Positions 54,711 through 63,819 of a DNA stretch of 64,000 nucleotides are shown here, in pieces. Below the pieces are notes generated by a model, which saw only the letters and a program-made list of their open reading frames with translations, did not search any database and was not told the origin of the DNA. The stretch's first letter is position 1, and each line of letters begins with the position of its first letter. A program made the translations under genes and the position numbers. Source of the DNA: Shewanella sp. NFH-SH190041 (GTDB taxonomy: Bacteria; Pseudomonadota; Gammaproteobacteria; Enterobacterales; Shewanellaceae); the NCBI RefSeq assembly GCF_024363255.1, contig NZ_AP026070.1, positions 1,798,001 to 1,862,000 of the forward strand, in the 5' to 3' direction.

Positions 54711-55679
54711 TTATTTGTTACTTTTTTCCTGTGACAAGCTGTACACGTAGGCCGTGATCACATGCACCTTATCTTCGCCGAGAATATCCTTCCAGGCCGG
54801 CATCATGCCGGTGCGGCCCTGTTGAATACTTTCTGCAATGGCTCCGCGGCTTCCACCGTACAGCCAAGCGGTATCGGTCAGATTAGGCGCACCCATTAGC
54901 TTGTTACCTGTGCCATCCATACCATGACAGGCAAAGCAGCCTTTCATAAAGGACGCCTGTCCCTGAGCTGCGAGTGCTTCATCATGCTTACGGCCGGACA
55001 GCTTAACCACATATTCGGTTAAGCCCGGAATTTCAGCATCGTCAATGGGCAGGCCGCCTTTGGGCATCATCATGCCATTCCTACCGTTGAGCAGGGTGGT
55101 TTTGATGGTGGCTAAATCGCCGCCATACAGCCAAGCATTGTCGGCCAGATTGGGAAAGCCGGTACTACCACGGGCATCAGAGCCATGACACTGGGCGCAG
55201 TTTTGTAAAAACAGTCTGCCACCCACTTTTAGGGCTTCTTCATTATGTACCAGCTGCTCCAGCGGGGTGTCAGCAAAGGCTTTAAAGATGGGCCCGTACT
55301 GTTTTTCCGCTTGCGCCATTTCCCGGTCATATTGCACCCGAACATGGTTGTTGGCCGCATCAGCGACGGCCTGCTTGCTTTGCTCAAGACTGGTAATGCC
55401 TTGGTGCGAGCTGGTCCAGCTCATTAGCCCCTTGAAATTACCAAGCCCTGGGTAGAGCAGCAGATACACGACACCAAAGACAATGGTGATATAGAACATA
55501 TAACTCCACCATTTGGGCAATGGGTTATTTAGCTCTTCAATTCCATCAAAGCTGTGGCCCATGGACTCGCCTTCGCTGACATCTGTGTTGTTCTTATTGC
55601 AAGCCCACAACAGGTAGATACAGCCCAGAATCACCGCGATAGTGAGCACGGTGATCCAGATACTCCAGAAACTACTCAT
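54711..55679 (-). CDS. ccoP: cbb3 oxidase subunit CcoP (dihaem cytochrome c)
   Basis: The 322-residue protein has two N-terminal helices (about 8-26 and 58-78) and two cytochrome c domains with CAQCHGSDARG (about 159-169) and CFACHGMDGTG (about 244-254). A methionine ligand lies in each, for example MMMPKGG and GMMPAW. It feeds electrons from cytochromes to CcoN. Its start overlaps ccoQ (ATGA). Confidence 0.97.
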   Translation of the reverse strand: MSSFWSIWITVLTIAVILGCIYLLWACNKNNTDVSEGESMGHSFDGIEELNNPLPKWWSYMFYITIVFGVVYLLLYPGLGNFKGLMSWTSSHQGITSLEQSKQAVADAANNHVRVQYDREMAQAEKQYGPIFKAFADTPLEQLVHNEEALKVGGRLFLQNCAQCHGSDARGSTGFPNLADNAWLYGGDLATIKTTLLNGRNGMMMPKGGLPIDDAEIPGLTEYVVKLSGRKHDEALAAQGQASFMKGCFACHGMDGTGNKLMGAPNLTDTAWLYGGSRGAIAESIQQGRTGMMPAWKDILGEDKVHVITAYVYSLSQEKSNK

Positions 55680-55852
55680 GACGTCTGTTCCCCCGCGCGC
55701 TTGAGTGCCTGTTTTTCCTCTTCAGTGAAAATAAGGTGGGCAGCTTCATCAAATTGCTTGTGGCGCCGGGCACTGTATGCCCAGGCAAAGATGCCGACAA
55801 AGCTGACCATTACCAGCAGGGTCATTACGCCCTGAAATGTGCCATAGTCCAT
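55676..55852 (-). CDS. ccoQ: cbb3 oxidase small subunit CcoQ (FixQ)
   Basis: A 58-residue protein read from ATG 55852, starting MDYGTFQGVMTLLVMVSF, with one membrane helix (about 8-26) and a charged tail (SARRHKQFDEAAHLIF). It fits CcoQ in size, topology and place between ccoO and ccoP. It stops inside the ccoP start. Confidence 0.93.
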   Translation of the reverse strand: MDYGTFQGVMTLLVMVSFVGIFAWAYSARRHKQFDEAAHLIFTEEEKQALKRAGEQTS

Positions 55853-55864
55853 TATTCTGCCTCC

Positions 55865-56470
55865 TTATTTCAATGCATGACCCAGTGACTGCAGATAGGC
55901 AATCATGGCCTGCATTTCGGTCTTGCCCGCGACAGCTTGCTGAGCGCCATCTATGTCTTCTTGGGTGTAGGGAACACCGAAATCACGGAAAATTTCCATT
56001 TTTGCAGCGGTCTCTTTGCCATCCAGAACATTGTCCATCAACCAGGGGAACCCAGGCATATTGGACTGGGGCACCACGGCGCGAGGATCGATCAGATGCA
56101 CCTCATGCCATTTATCACTGTAACGGCCTCCGACGCGGGCTAAATCCGGCCCGGTACGCTTGGAGCCCCACTGGAAGGGATGATCCCACACAGACTCACC
56201 GGCGACAGAATAGTGGCCGTAGCGCTCAGTTTCCGCTCTGAGTGGCCGGATCATCTGGCTATGACAGTTGTAACAACCTTCACGGATATAAATATCCCGG
56301 CCTTCCAGCTCTAACGCGGTATAGGGTCTGAGTCCTGCTACCGGCTCAGTGGTTTCTTTTTGAAACAGCAGCGGGGTGATTTGCACTAATCCGCCGATAC
56401 TGATCACCAATACGATTAAAATCCCCAGTAGGCCGATGTTTTTTTCGACGATTTCATGATTGAACTTCAT
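55865..56470 (-). CDS. ccoO: cbb3 oxidase subunit CcoO (monohaem cytochrome c)
   Basis: The 201-residue protein has one helix (about 11-30) and the haem motif [15 protein letters not shown] near 67-81, typical of CcoO. The distal Met ligand is likely in [10 protein letters not shown] near 135. It is 11 bases after ccoN and 12 before ccoQ. Confidence 0.97.
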   Translation of the reverse strand: MKFNHEIVEKNIGLLGILIVLVISIGGLVQITPLLFQKETTEPVAGLRPYTALELEGRDIYIREGCYNCHSQMIRPLRAETERYGHYSVAGESVWDHPFQWGSKRTGPDLARVGGRYSDKWHEVHLIDPRAVVPQSNMPGFPWLMDNVLDGKETAAKMEIFRDFGVPYTQEDIDGAQQAVAGKTEMQAMIAYLQSLGHALK

Positions 56471-56481
56471 CGTAACTCTCC

Positions 56482-57918
56482 TTAGGCCGGGGTGGCGTCG
56501 TTAATGGCGGCTAACGAGGCTTTCGGTGCCCGCACAGTGCGCAGCACGTTGTAAGCCATCACCAGCATGCCTGTGACAAAGAAACAGCCGCCGATAAAGC
56601 GCACAAAGTAGAAGGGGTAAGAGGCTTCTAAGCTTTCAACAAAGCTGTAGGTCAAGGTGCCATCAGCATTGACTGCGCGCCACATCATTCCCTGCATCAC
56701 GCCGGATATCCACATGGAGACGATATAGAGTACGGTGCCAACCGTTGCCAGCCAGAAATGGACGTTAACCAGGGCGGTGGAGTACATCCGGCCTTGATTG
56801 AACAGTACTGGGATCAAATGGTAGAGCGAGCCAATAGAAACCATGGCGACCCAGCCCAGTGCGCCGGAGTGAACATGGCCCACGGTCCAGTCGGTGTAGT
56901 GTGATAAGGCGTTAACTGTCTTAATCGCCATCATGGGGCCTTCAAAGGTGGACATGCCGTAGAAAGACAGTGAGACCACCAAAAAGCGCAATACAGGATC
57001 GGTTCTCAGCTTATGCCAAGCACCTGACAGGGTCATAATACCGTTGATCATTCCCCCCCAAGATGGGGCGAATAAAATCAGTGACATCACCATTCCCAGC
57101 GACTGGGTCCAGTCAGGCAGGGCGGTATAGTGCAAATGGTGTGGGCCAGCCCAGATATACAGCGCGATAAGTGCCCAGAAATGCACAATGGAGAGTCGGT
57201 AGGAATAGACAGGTCTGCCCGCTTGTTTGGGCACAAAGTAGTACATCATGCCAAGGAAGCCTGCCGTCAACAAAAAGCCCACCGCATTATGGCCATACCA
57301 CCACTGCACCATGGCATCAACGGCACCGGCATAGACGGAGTAAGATTTCCACATGCTAACCGGCATCGCCAGTGAGTTCACGATATGCAGTACCGCAACC
57401 GTGATAATAAAAGCGCCGAAGAACCAGTTAGCAACATAAATATGCGAGGTGCGCCGTTTGACGATAGTGCCAAAGAACACCACGGCGTAGGCAACCCACA
57501 CAAGGGTAATGGCGATATCTATCGGCCATTCTAACTCGGCATATTCTTTACCACTGGTGATGCCTAACGGCAGGGTAATCGCGGCTGAGAGGATAATGGC
57601 TTGCCAGCCCCAAAAGGTAAATGCAGCCAATTTGGGGGCAAATAACCGGGTTTGACAGGTACGCTGTACCACATAATAGGAGGTGGCAAACAGCGCCGAC
57701 GTGCCGAACGCAAAAATGACCGCATTAGTATGCAGGGGGCGTAAACGGCTATAGGTTAACCAAGGGGTATCGAAGTTCAGCTGGGGCCAGATTAACTGGG
57801 CTGCAATCAATACACCGACACTCATACCAACAATACCCCAAAGCACAGTAGTCAGGGCAAATTGGCGAACGACAGTGTAATTGTAATCAGCGCCGACTGG
57901 CTGGGAATGGTTCATCAT
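56482..57918 (-). CDS. ccoN: cbb3 oxidase catalytic subunit CcoN
   Basis: The high-affinity haem-copper oxidase subunit (478 residues, about 12 helices). The copper and haem histidines appear in [18 protein letters not shown] (about 208-225), [11 protein letters not shown] (about 260-270) and [13 protein letters not shown] (about 345-357). The helix 2 His ligand lies in [13 protein letters not shown] (about 60-72). It is the first gene of ccoNOQP. Two FNR-like sites lie upstream. Confidence 0.97.
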   Translation of the reverse strand: MMNHSQPVGADYNYTVVRQFALTTVLWGIVGMSVGVLIAAQLIWPQLNFDTPWLTYSRLRPLHTNAVIFAFGTSALFATSYYVVQRTCQTRLFAPKLAAFTFWGWQAIILSAAITLPLGITSGKEYAELEWPIDIAITLVWVAYAVVFFGTIVKRRTSHIYVANWFFGAFIITVAVLHIVNSLAMPVSMWKSYSVYAGAVDAMVQWWYGHNAVGFLLTAGFLGMMYYFVPKQAGRPVYSYRLSIVHFWALIALYIWAGPHHLHYTALPDWTQSLGMVMSLILFAPSWGGMINGIMTLSGAWHKLRTDPVLRFLVVSLSFYGMSTFEGPMMAIKTVNALSHYTDWTVGHVHSGALGWVAMVSIGSLYHLIPVLFNQGRMYSTALVNVHFWLATVGTVLYIVSMWISGVMQGMMWRAVNADGTLTYSFVESLEASYPFYFVRFIGGCFFVTGMLVMAYNVLRTVRAPKASLAAINDATPA

Positions 57919-58074
57919 AATGCTTCCACTGCTTATTACTTTTACTTATTGATGGCAAAGGCGGACCTTTACATGTGTAGGGACAAAATCCACATCTCCG
58001 GCAGAAGATGTTGCTTTACTGTCAATACGCCTGTCTAAAAAATACTGATTAATCAACAGGCAGCGCAATGATAC

Positions 58075-58088
58075 TTGAGCTATGTCAA
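58075..58088. promoter_or_regulatory. second FNR-like site upstream of ccoN
   Basis: TTGAG-CTAT-GTCAA matches 8 of 10 consensus bases. Its centre lies 42 bases, about four helical turns, from the perfect site at 58117-58130, so two dimers would face the same side of the DNA. Confidence 0.5.
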
Positions 58089-58116
58089 AAAAGATACTCA
58101 ATATAATCTGGTATGT

Positions 58117-58130
58117 TTGATCTCGATCAA
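58117..58130. promoter_or_regulatory. perfect FNR/EtrA site between ccoN and divergent lipoprotein
   Basis: TTGAT-CTCG-ATCAA is a full match to the FNR consensus. It is about 200 bases from the ccoN start and only 7 bases from the first possible start of the divergent lipoprotein gene, where it might activate one gene and affect the other. CRP is another possible binder. Confidence 0.85.
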
Positions 58131-58136
58131 TATTGA

Positions 58137-58658
58137 ATGGAAAATGTTAATAAAATGATTTTGCGGGTTAATGTTGTGGGTTGGTTTAAATCTATCTATA
58201 TGATTTATATTGTGTTGTTTTTAGTAGGGTGGGGAGTGGTTTCTGGCTGTGATAATAACAGCATACCCCAAACGGGGCATGACAATGCCAGCCAAACTTT
58301 GTGTCAATTTGCTACGGGGCAATGTCAGGCTCAAAGGGCTGAATTTACCGCTTTACTTGGTGTATCACCTGTATCTGCCCCTAGTGGTGAACCACTCACC
58401 TTTACACTGACCCTGCCTGCTATGGCAAAAGAGGTAAAGCTACAACTACAGGGGCGGGATATGTTTATGGGGCGCATTCCTGTGCCGCTTACATTATCAG
58501 GAACGGGGCAGTACCAGGGGCAAGCTATCTATGGTGCCTGTGCTTCTGGTTATATGGTCTGGCGCGCGATGGTGACCTTTTCCCTTGATGGTAAACCCCG
58601 TACCGTTTGGTTCGATTTTCTGGCTGATGCGCCTTTGTCTGATAAGTCAGTATCATAA
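58137..58658 (+). CDS. ccoN-linked lipoprotein of unknown function
   Basis: This 173-residue protein is divergent from ccoN. A hydrophobic segment ends in the lipobox VVSGC (Cys about 34), followed by a Cys-bearing region (LCQFATGQCQAQ) and a beta domain with EPLTFTLTLP and GRDMFMGRIPVPL. The latter reminds me of FixH/YtkA-like copper or metal-binding domains, but I cannot name the family. The start is uncertain: ATG 58137, 58155 and 58200 are in frame, and the FNR site just upstream would favour a downstream one. Confidence 0.65.
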   Translation: MENVNKMILRVNVVGWFKSIYMIYIVLFLVGWGVVSGCDNNSIPQTGHDNASQTLCQFATGQCQAQRAEFTALLGVSPVSAPSGEPLTFTLTLPAMAKEVKLQLQGRDMFMGRIPVPLTLSGTGQYQGQAIYGACASGYMVWRAMVTFSLDGKPRTVWFDFLADAPLSDKSVS

Positions 58659-58699
58659 GGCAAGTGTTGATGTTTTATGGGCGACTCGTCGCGAGTATA

Positions 58700-58725
58700 A
58701 AAGCCCTATCTTGCAATAGGGCTTT
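58700..58725. terminator. terminator between lipoprotein and M2 peptidase genes
   Basis: AAAGCCCTAT-CTTGCA-ATAGGGCTTT, a perfect 10-bp stem, lies between convergent genes. It is flanked by A and T on both sides, so it could serve either gene. Confidence 0.7.
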
Positions 58726-58780
58726 AATCTCGGCAGCCAATAAGTACACTGGCTGCCAGATGCTCAATAACCGGCGTGCG

Positions 58781-60649
58781 TTACCAGCCGCACTGGCGTC
58801 CGGCTTGGCTATTTTGCTTATCCAGCCAGACCTTGAGTGGGGCAAAGTAATCAAGTACTGCTGAGGCATCCATGGTGCGGGTGCCGGTCACTTCCTCTAG
58901 CGCATCCGGCCAAGGGCGACTCATGCCCATTTCTAATAGGCGGTTAAGCTTGTCTCCGGCCGCTTTACTGTTGTAAATACTGCATCTGTGCACCGGGCCG
59001 GTATTCCCGGCCAGTTCACATAGCGCTTGATGGAACTGGAATTGCAAAATATGCGCGAGGAAATAACGGGTATAGGGCACATTACCGGGCACATGATATT
59101 TGGCACCGGGGTCAAAGTCCGTTTCATCCCGGGCTACAGGGGCTTTTACCCCCTGATATTGCTCCCGCAGTTGCCACCAAGCTTGGTTATAGTGTTCCGG
59201 TGAGATTTCCCCGGAGAAAACCTGCCAGCGCCATTGATCTATCATCAGACCAAAGGGCAGAAATGCCACTTTATCCAGCGCTTGTTTTAGCAGTAAGCCA
59301 ATATCTTTACTTTCATCTGGAATGGTATCAAGCAGACCAATCTGCTGAAGATAAGCCGGGGTAATGGAGAGGGCAACAGTATCTCCGATAGCTTCGTGGA
59401 AGCCGTCATTGGCACTGTTTTTAAATAGATGGGGCTGGTGGCGATATGCGCGCTGATAAATGTTGTGGCCTAATTCATGGTGGATCACCACAAACTCTTC
59501 GCCAGTTTTCTGGATACACATTTTGATACGGATATCATCTTCATTATCCAGATCCCAGGCTGAAGCGTGGCAGACGACATCGCGATCTTCTGGTTGGGTG
59601 AATAAAGAGCGTTGCCAGAAGGTGTCCGGCAGCGGGGCAAATCCCAGAGAGGTAAAAAACTGCTCAGCCTGTTTGACCATTTGTTTTTCATCATACTTGG
59701 CGTTATGTAGCAGCTCTGTCACATCATAACCCGGATCAGCATTATCCGGCGCGACAAGATCGTAAATATTGCCCCATTGCTGGGCCCACATATTACCGAG
59801 TAAATGGGCCGGAATTGGCCCGTGTTGCGACACGACATCATCACCATAAGTTTGATTTAACTCACCGCGTACATAGCAATGTAATGATTCATACAGGGGT
59901 TTTACCTGCAGCCACAGTCGGTCCAGTTCCTGACTGAATGCTTGGGGGGACATATCGTACTGACTGCGCCACAGCTGCGACAGATCGTTAAAGCCCAGAT
60001 CCCGCGCCCCTTCATTGGTCAGGGCGACTTCTTGTGCAAACAGCGGTCGCATTGGTTTAGCAATCTCCCGCCAGCCCGTCCAGATGGCTTCTAGCTGTTT
60101 TGGGTCCCGTGAACTGGCCATGGTGGCAGACAGTTCAGGCAATGTCTGGCACGGCTGCCCCTCTGGACAGTATTTCCCTTTGCCATAAAGGCCATTGAGC
60201 TCGGCGGCGATGTCGGCTAAGGCTTTATTTTTTGCCGGATCCAACGGGGCAGGTAAGACTAACATGCTACGGAGTAAATGCAGTTTACGGTGGTTTTCTG
60301 CATCCAGTTTTACCTGGCTGTATTGCGCCGCTTCGGTGGCAAATTTTACTTGGGCGGCAGTGACTTTTTCCGCCACTGATGCTGCTAAAGCCGCGGTATC
60401 TTCAGTGATAAAGTTGCTGTAAATCCACTCAGCGCGGTTTTGCTCCAGCGACAGGTGTGCCAGTTCAGCTTCCGCCCGGGCGATAAATGCCTTGGCCTGT
60501 GCCGCTGTGGCCTGAACTTGAGGTGTTTGGACTGTGTTTGCTTGCGCTGATAACTGTGTCGGTTGCTGCGTTTGGCTGCAGCTGGGCAGCAGTAATGCCG
60601 CCGTAATAGCTATTGTCAAAGGTAAGCGGGTAGGGGAGGCCTGTGTCAT
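58781..60649 (-). CDS. M2-family peptidyl-dipeptidase (ACE-like)
   Basis: I start at ATG 60649 (622 residues), with GGAAG at good spacing; the ATG at 60661 overlaps this site. The lipobox PSCSQ near 22 suggests a lipoprotein. The ACE-type zinc site HHELGHNIYQRAY (about 387-399) is followed by the third ligand glutamate in DGFHEAIGD near 415. It then has FLPFGLMIDQWRW and the family-typical YFLAHILQFQFHQAL. It removes dipeptides from the C termini of peptides, in the periplasm or outer membrane. It is divergent from the PsrA-like gene. Confidence 0.93.
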   Translation of the reverse strand: MTQASPTRLPLTIAITAALLLPSCSQTQQPTQLSAQANTVQTPQVQATAAQAKAFIARAEAELAHLSLEQNRAEWIYSNFITEDTAALAASVAEKVTAAQVKFATEAAQYSQVKLDAENHRKLHLLRSMLVLPAPLDPAKNKALADIAAELNGLYGKGKYCPEGQPCQTLPELSATMASSRDPKQLEAIWTGWREIAKPMRPLFAQEVALTNEGARDLGFNDLSQLWRSQYDMSPQAFSQELDRLWLQVKPLYESLHCYVRGELNQTYGDDVVSQHGPIPAHLLGNMWAQQWGNIYDLVAPDNADPGYDVTELLHNAKYDEKQMVKQAEQFFTSLGFAPLPDTFWQRSLFTQPEDRDVVCHASAWDLDNEDDIRIKMCIQKTGEEFVVIHHELGHNIYQRAYRHQPHLFKNSANDGFHEAIGDTVALSITPAYLQQIGLLDTIPDESKDIGLLLKQALDKVAFLPFGLMIDQWRWQVFSGEISPEHYNQAWWQLREQYQGVKAPVARDETDFDPGAKYHVPGNVPYTRYFLAHILQFQFHQALCELAGNTGPVHRCSIYNSKAAGDKLNRLLEMGMSRPWPDALEEVTGTRTMDASAVLDYFAPLKVWLDKQNSQAGRQCGW

Positions 60650-60812
60650 AGTATCTTCCATGTTGTTTTTATGTTTCGCAGTTTATCCAACTCATTTGCA
60701 TCTGTGTAGCATCTCGGTTGACTTTGTTTGCAACTTAGTTGGGTTTATACGTAATTACCGCAAGTTAGCGAATGGTTGTGCGTTGCACTTGTTTGACATT
60801 TCATTAACCAAT

Positions 60813-60836
60813 GTTTAATTTAAACAGGCGTTTAAA
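60813..60836. promoter_or_regulatory. PsrA-type operator
   Basis: Two overlapping perfect palindromes: GTTTAA-T-TTAAAC (60813-60825) and TTTAAAC-AGGC-GTTTAAA (60819-60836). The second fits the known PsrA pattern AAAC-N2-4-GTTT. It lies 18 bases before the psrA-like ATG, which suggests autoregulation, and may also affect the divergent M2 peptidase gene. Confidence 0.7.
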
Positions 60837-60854
60837 ATGTACGGGGGAGCAGTT

Positions 60855-61514
60855 ATGGCCAATCGAAGCGATACCAAAATCCGGATTTTGGATGCAGCAG
60901 AGAAGCTGTTTGCCGAGCGGGGATTTTCAGATACCTCACTGCGCTTGATCACCGGGCGGGCGGAGGTGAATCTGGCCTCGGTCAATTACCATTTCGGCTC
61001 AAAAAAGGAACTTATCCGCGCCGTACTGGCCCGCTATCTGGATGTGTTTATGCCCGCTGCAGCAGGACAAATTCAGCAATTGCAGCAACGCCAACAGCAG
61101 GTACCACTGGAGCAGGTATTTGCCGCGCTGGTGGAACCATTACTGCAACTTAATCAGGTGCGCCATGGTGGTACTACGGTATTTTTGCAGTTATTGGGGC
61201 GGGGTTATATCGAAAGTCAGGGACACTTGCGCTGGTTTATCACCACCCATTACCGTGATGCATTGCAACAGTTTGTCTCGGCGGTATCAGATAGTGCGCC
61301 ACAGGTGCCTGCTGCTGAAATGTTTTGGCGATTGCACTTTACCTTAGGCACCATTGTTTTCACCATGGCCAGTGCTGATGCACTGATGGAAATCGCTGCC
61401 GCCGATTTTGACGAACATAATGATATTGAAGCGGTGATCCGCAAAGTGATCCCCTATATGGCCGCAGGGGTGACTGCACCCTGGCATACTGCTGAAATCA
61501 GTGCCGCGGGCTAA
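60855..61514 (+). CDS. psrA: PsrA-like TetR-family regulator
   Basis: The 219-residue protein (ATG at 60855, GGGGGAG ribosome site) begins with the TetR DNA-binding domain: IRILDAAEKLFAERGFSDTS, then LRLITGRAEVNLASVNYHFG with the recognition helix. These residues match PsrA of pseudomonads very closely, and PsrA represses beta-oxidation genes and its own gene in response to fatty acids. The C-terminal half is a helical ligand domain. The upstream palindrome supports the call. Confidence 0.82.
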   Translation: MANRSDTKIRILDAAEKLFAERGFSDTSLRLITGRAEVNLASVNYHFGSKKELIRAVLARYLDVFMPAAAGQIQQLQQRQQQVPLEQVFAALVEPLLQLNQVRHGGTTVFLQLLGRGYIESQGHLRWFITTHYRDALQQFVSAVSDSAPQVPAAEMFWRLHFTLGTIVFTMASADALMEIAAADFDEHNDIEAVIRKVIPYMAAGVTAPWHTAEISAAG

Positions 61515-62173
61515 TATGAACCCTTGTGTTTAGCCAGTTAAAGCTAATTAGCTGGTCGTTGAACAAGAGTATTGAGGCATAAAAAACCGCCGGTAAATCG
61601 GCGGTTTTGGCTTTTTGCTAATGTGGGTTCCAGTTATAGCCTGCTCCCCATTGCGATATTGGCTATCGCGGTGTGAGAGAGTAATAAAGTTTCATGCTAA
61701 CAATCTAACCACCCGTGAATTTAAGCCCCATAAACCATCCTGCCTATTTATCAATATCAGCACGCGGCTAAATAAACTAGTGACTTCTTCAGCAGTTGAA
61801 CTTCCAGTTGATCGCACTAAGATGTTTCGGACAAAAAGCAGTTAGATTTTTTGCTCTATTTGAGTCTTTAGTCATTAGAAAAAATAATGGTAACGCCGCG
61901 CTCAGTCGCAGACAAAATGGCACTTGTTTTGCTGGGGTTATGGCAAAAAAGTGACAGTTTTAGCTGTCGGTTGCAGTGCCTTGTTATGAGTTTTACCATT
62001 CACTTTTGATATCTGCCGACAATTTATCAAAATTTTCTATATTTAAATCTGCTAACAACAACTTTACAGCGGAAATTGTTTCTTCTAAATATAAGAGACT
62101 TAATTAACTAGTTCCATGTATATCGGCTTGATGCATCACCAAAAGAATAAATAAAAAGAAGGTCTCATTTATA
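61515..62173. other. gap between psrA-like gene and accessory region
   Basis: 659 bases without a convincing gene. Near its left end is the psrA terminator. After about 61800 the sequence is AT-rich and unlike the flanks, marking the border of the accessory region. Short ORFs here lack ribosome sites. Confidence 0.5.
61583..61608 (+). terminator. psrA terminator
   Basis: AAAACCGCCG-GTAAAT-CGGCGGTTTT, a perfect 10-bp stem with T-run, followed by GGCTTTTT. Confidence 0.8.
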
Positions 62174-62608
62174 GTGGATGCTTCACTTCCCGATTTGGAA
62201 AGTACAGACTTAGCCGCAAGGTCGCGATTTAATTTTTCTTATCTAAACGAGTTACAAGATGGAGCTCAATCCATAGCCGAATGGAATCAAGATGGCAAAA
62301 AAGATGCATCCTTGGAAAAGTTGCTATTAAATCTTAAGGTTTATAGTACTTATCCTCTTTCTCATTGGATTAATGAGAGACGCTTAACTATTTATGGTCG
62401 ATTTCCTAAAGAAAAATCAGAATTTAAGCATCCTGTGAACGTTCCTCACGAAGTTTTTTGGGGGAGATTTCGGTTGGCTGGTAAAGTACACCTAGCGGGA
62501 TTTGTAATCCCGTCAGAATTTGAAGATACGGAATTTACTACTAAAGAGTTGCACACCCAAAGTAAATGCTTAAGGGAAAATCAAGCTTTCCATCTATTAT
62601 ATCGATAA
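62174..62608 (+). CDS. hypothetical protein in accessory edge (144 aa)
   Basis: A low-GC ORF with GTG start and only a poor ribosome site. The protein is soluble with no recognised domain; it has an Asp/Glu-rich first half and the run NVPHEVFWGRFRLAGKVHLA near 96-115. It lies 24 bases before the IS3 element. It may be an intact acquired gene or an end fragment of a longer one. Confidence 0.4.
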   Translation: MDASLPDLESTDLAARSRFNFSYLNELQDGAQSIAEWNQDGKKDASLEKLLLNLKVYSTYPLSHWINERRLTIYGRFPKEKSEFKHPVNVPHEVFWGRFRLAGKVHLAGFVIPSEFEDTEFTTKELHTQSKCLRENQAFHLLYR

Positions 62609-62632
62609 AAAATTTAGAACCTCCAATCTCTC

Positions 62633-62669
62633 GGTAGTCCTCCCTTTTTTAACCGCAGTTTAAAGTAGA
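62633..62669 (+). repeat. IS3 terminal inverted repeat, orfB end
   Basis: Starts GGTAGTCCTCCC and ends GTAGA, and pairs with the repeat at 63782-63819 with several mismatches and one gap. It abuts the orfB stop codon (62672-62674). Confidence 0.75.
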
Positions 62670-62671
62670 GG

Positions 62672-63487
62672 CTAAGCAGCCATCAGTGGTGGCCTGCCAT
62701 TGTTTGCTTTGTGTGGTCGTTCATGATTGTAAAACCAAAGCCACTTTGTTGCGTAGTCTTGTACCTCGTCTATTGAGTCGAAAAGATGCTTGCTGACCCA
62801 ACTGTATCGAATTGTTTTGTTGTGCCTTTCTATGTAAGCGTTCTGCTGGGGCTTACCTGGCTGAATATATTCAATCCGAATGTTGTGTCGCTTAGCCCAA
62901 TTGACAAACTCACCGCTAATGAACTCAGGCCCATTATCACAACGGATAATTGAAGGCTTTGGCCGCTGCTCCAAGAGTTGATTTAGCGTCCTAATAACTC
63001 GTAATGCTGGCAATGACAATCCCGCTTCAATCGCCAAACCTTCACGATGATAATCATCGATAACGTTGAATAAGCGGTAGCGTCGGCCATCGGCTAATTG
63101 ATCATGCATGAAATCTACAGACCAAACTTGATTCGGCCGCACGGGTTCTTTTAGAGGCTCTGGGGCATGGCGTTTTAGCCGTCGTTTGGGGCGAATACGC
63201 AGGTTTAACGCCAACTCGCAATAAATACGATATACGCGTTTGTGGTTCCAGAGTTTGCCTTTCACATTGCGCAGGTAATCAAAGCACAGACCAAAGCCCC
63301 AGTCATTTTCATCTGTCGTCAGCTGGATAAGCCAATCGGCAATATCCGCATTTTCATCTCGAAGGACTGATTGGTAGCGGTAGCAACTTTCACTGACACT
63401 GAAAATGCGACACGCCATTCGAATACTGATGTCTGAAGCCGCCACAGACTGCTGAGCAAGCACTCGCCGCTCACTGGGCTTCACCAC
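62672..63487 (-). CDS. IS3-family transposase OrfB (integrase core)
   Basis: This 271-residue ORF is the catalytic half, read by a -1 frameshift from orfA. It has a HTH_21-like N-terminal part and the DDE core: [11 protein letters not shown] (first Asp, about 123), [11 protein letters not shown] (second Asp, about 183) and [17 protein letters not shown] (Glu, about 219), with D-D-35-E spacing. All catalytic residues are present, so it may be active. It contributes most of the OrfAB transposase. Confidence 0.93.
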   Translation of the reverse strand: MVKPSERRVLAQQSVAASDISIRMACRIFSVSESCYRYQSVLRDENADIADWLIQLTTDENDWGFGLCFDYLRNVKGKLWNHKRVYRIYCELALNLRIRPKRRLKRHAPEPLKEPVRPNQVWSVDFMHDQLADGRRYRLFNVIDDYHREGLAIEAGLSLPALRVIRTLNQLLEQRPKPSIIRCDNGPEFISGEFVNWAKRHNIRIEYIQPGKPQQNAYIERHNKTIRYSWVSKHLFDSIDEVQDYATKWLWFYNHERPHKANNGRPPLMAA

Positions 63488-63747
63488 TTTTTTGCCATGG
63501 CTTCCTGAATGATTTCGGCTTTGAGGCGTTCTTCTGCATACATTTTCTTGAGCCGCCGGTTTTCGTCCTCAAGCTCTTTCATGCGTGCCATGAGTGACGC
63601 ATCCATGCCACCATATTTTGCACGCCATTTGTAAAAGGTCGCACTGCTCATGCCATGCTCACGACAAAGCTCTGGAACGGGCGTTCCTGCTTCAGCTTGC
63701 TTGAGGATGTTAATTATCTGACTGTCTGTGTATCGCGATGTTTTCAT
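63481..63747 (-). CDS. IS3-family transposase OrfA
   Basis: The 88-residue HTH protein ([19 protein letters not shown] and [20 protein letters not shown]) ends with a leucine-zipper-like coiled coil ([20 protein letters not shown]). It binds the IS ends. The stop lies 6 bases beyond a slippery heptamer. Confidence 0.93.
   Translation of the reverse strand: MKTSRYTDSQIINILKQAEAGTPVPELCREHGMSSATFYKWRAKYGGMDASLMARMKELEDENRRLKKMYAEERLKAEIIQEAMAKKW
63487..63493 (-). promoter_or_regulatory. A-AAA-AAG ribosomal frameshift site in IS3 element
   Basis: On the minus strand orfA reads GCA-AAA-AAG-TGG-TGA, so the heptamer A-AAA-AAG is in the classic phase for -1 slippage. This fuses OrfA to OrfB as the active transposase. 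Confidence 0.85.
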
Positions 63748-63781
63748 GTCGAATCTCCTACGTTTTACCTTACGAGAAAAT

Positions 63782-63819
63782 TCTACTTTTGGCTGCTGTT
63801 ATTTTTCGGGGGGACTACC
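63782..63819 (+). repeat. IS3 terminal inverted repeat, orfA end
   Basis: Starts TCTAC and ends GGACTACC, and is the partner of 62633-62669. It is also read as the last codons and the stop of the adjoining trypco2-like gene. Confidence 0.75.
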
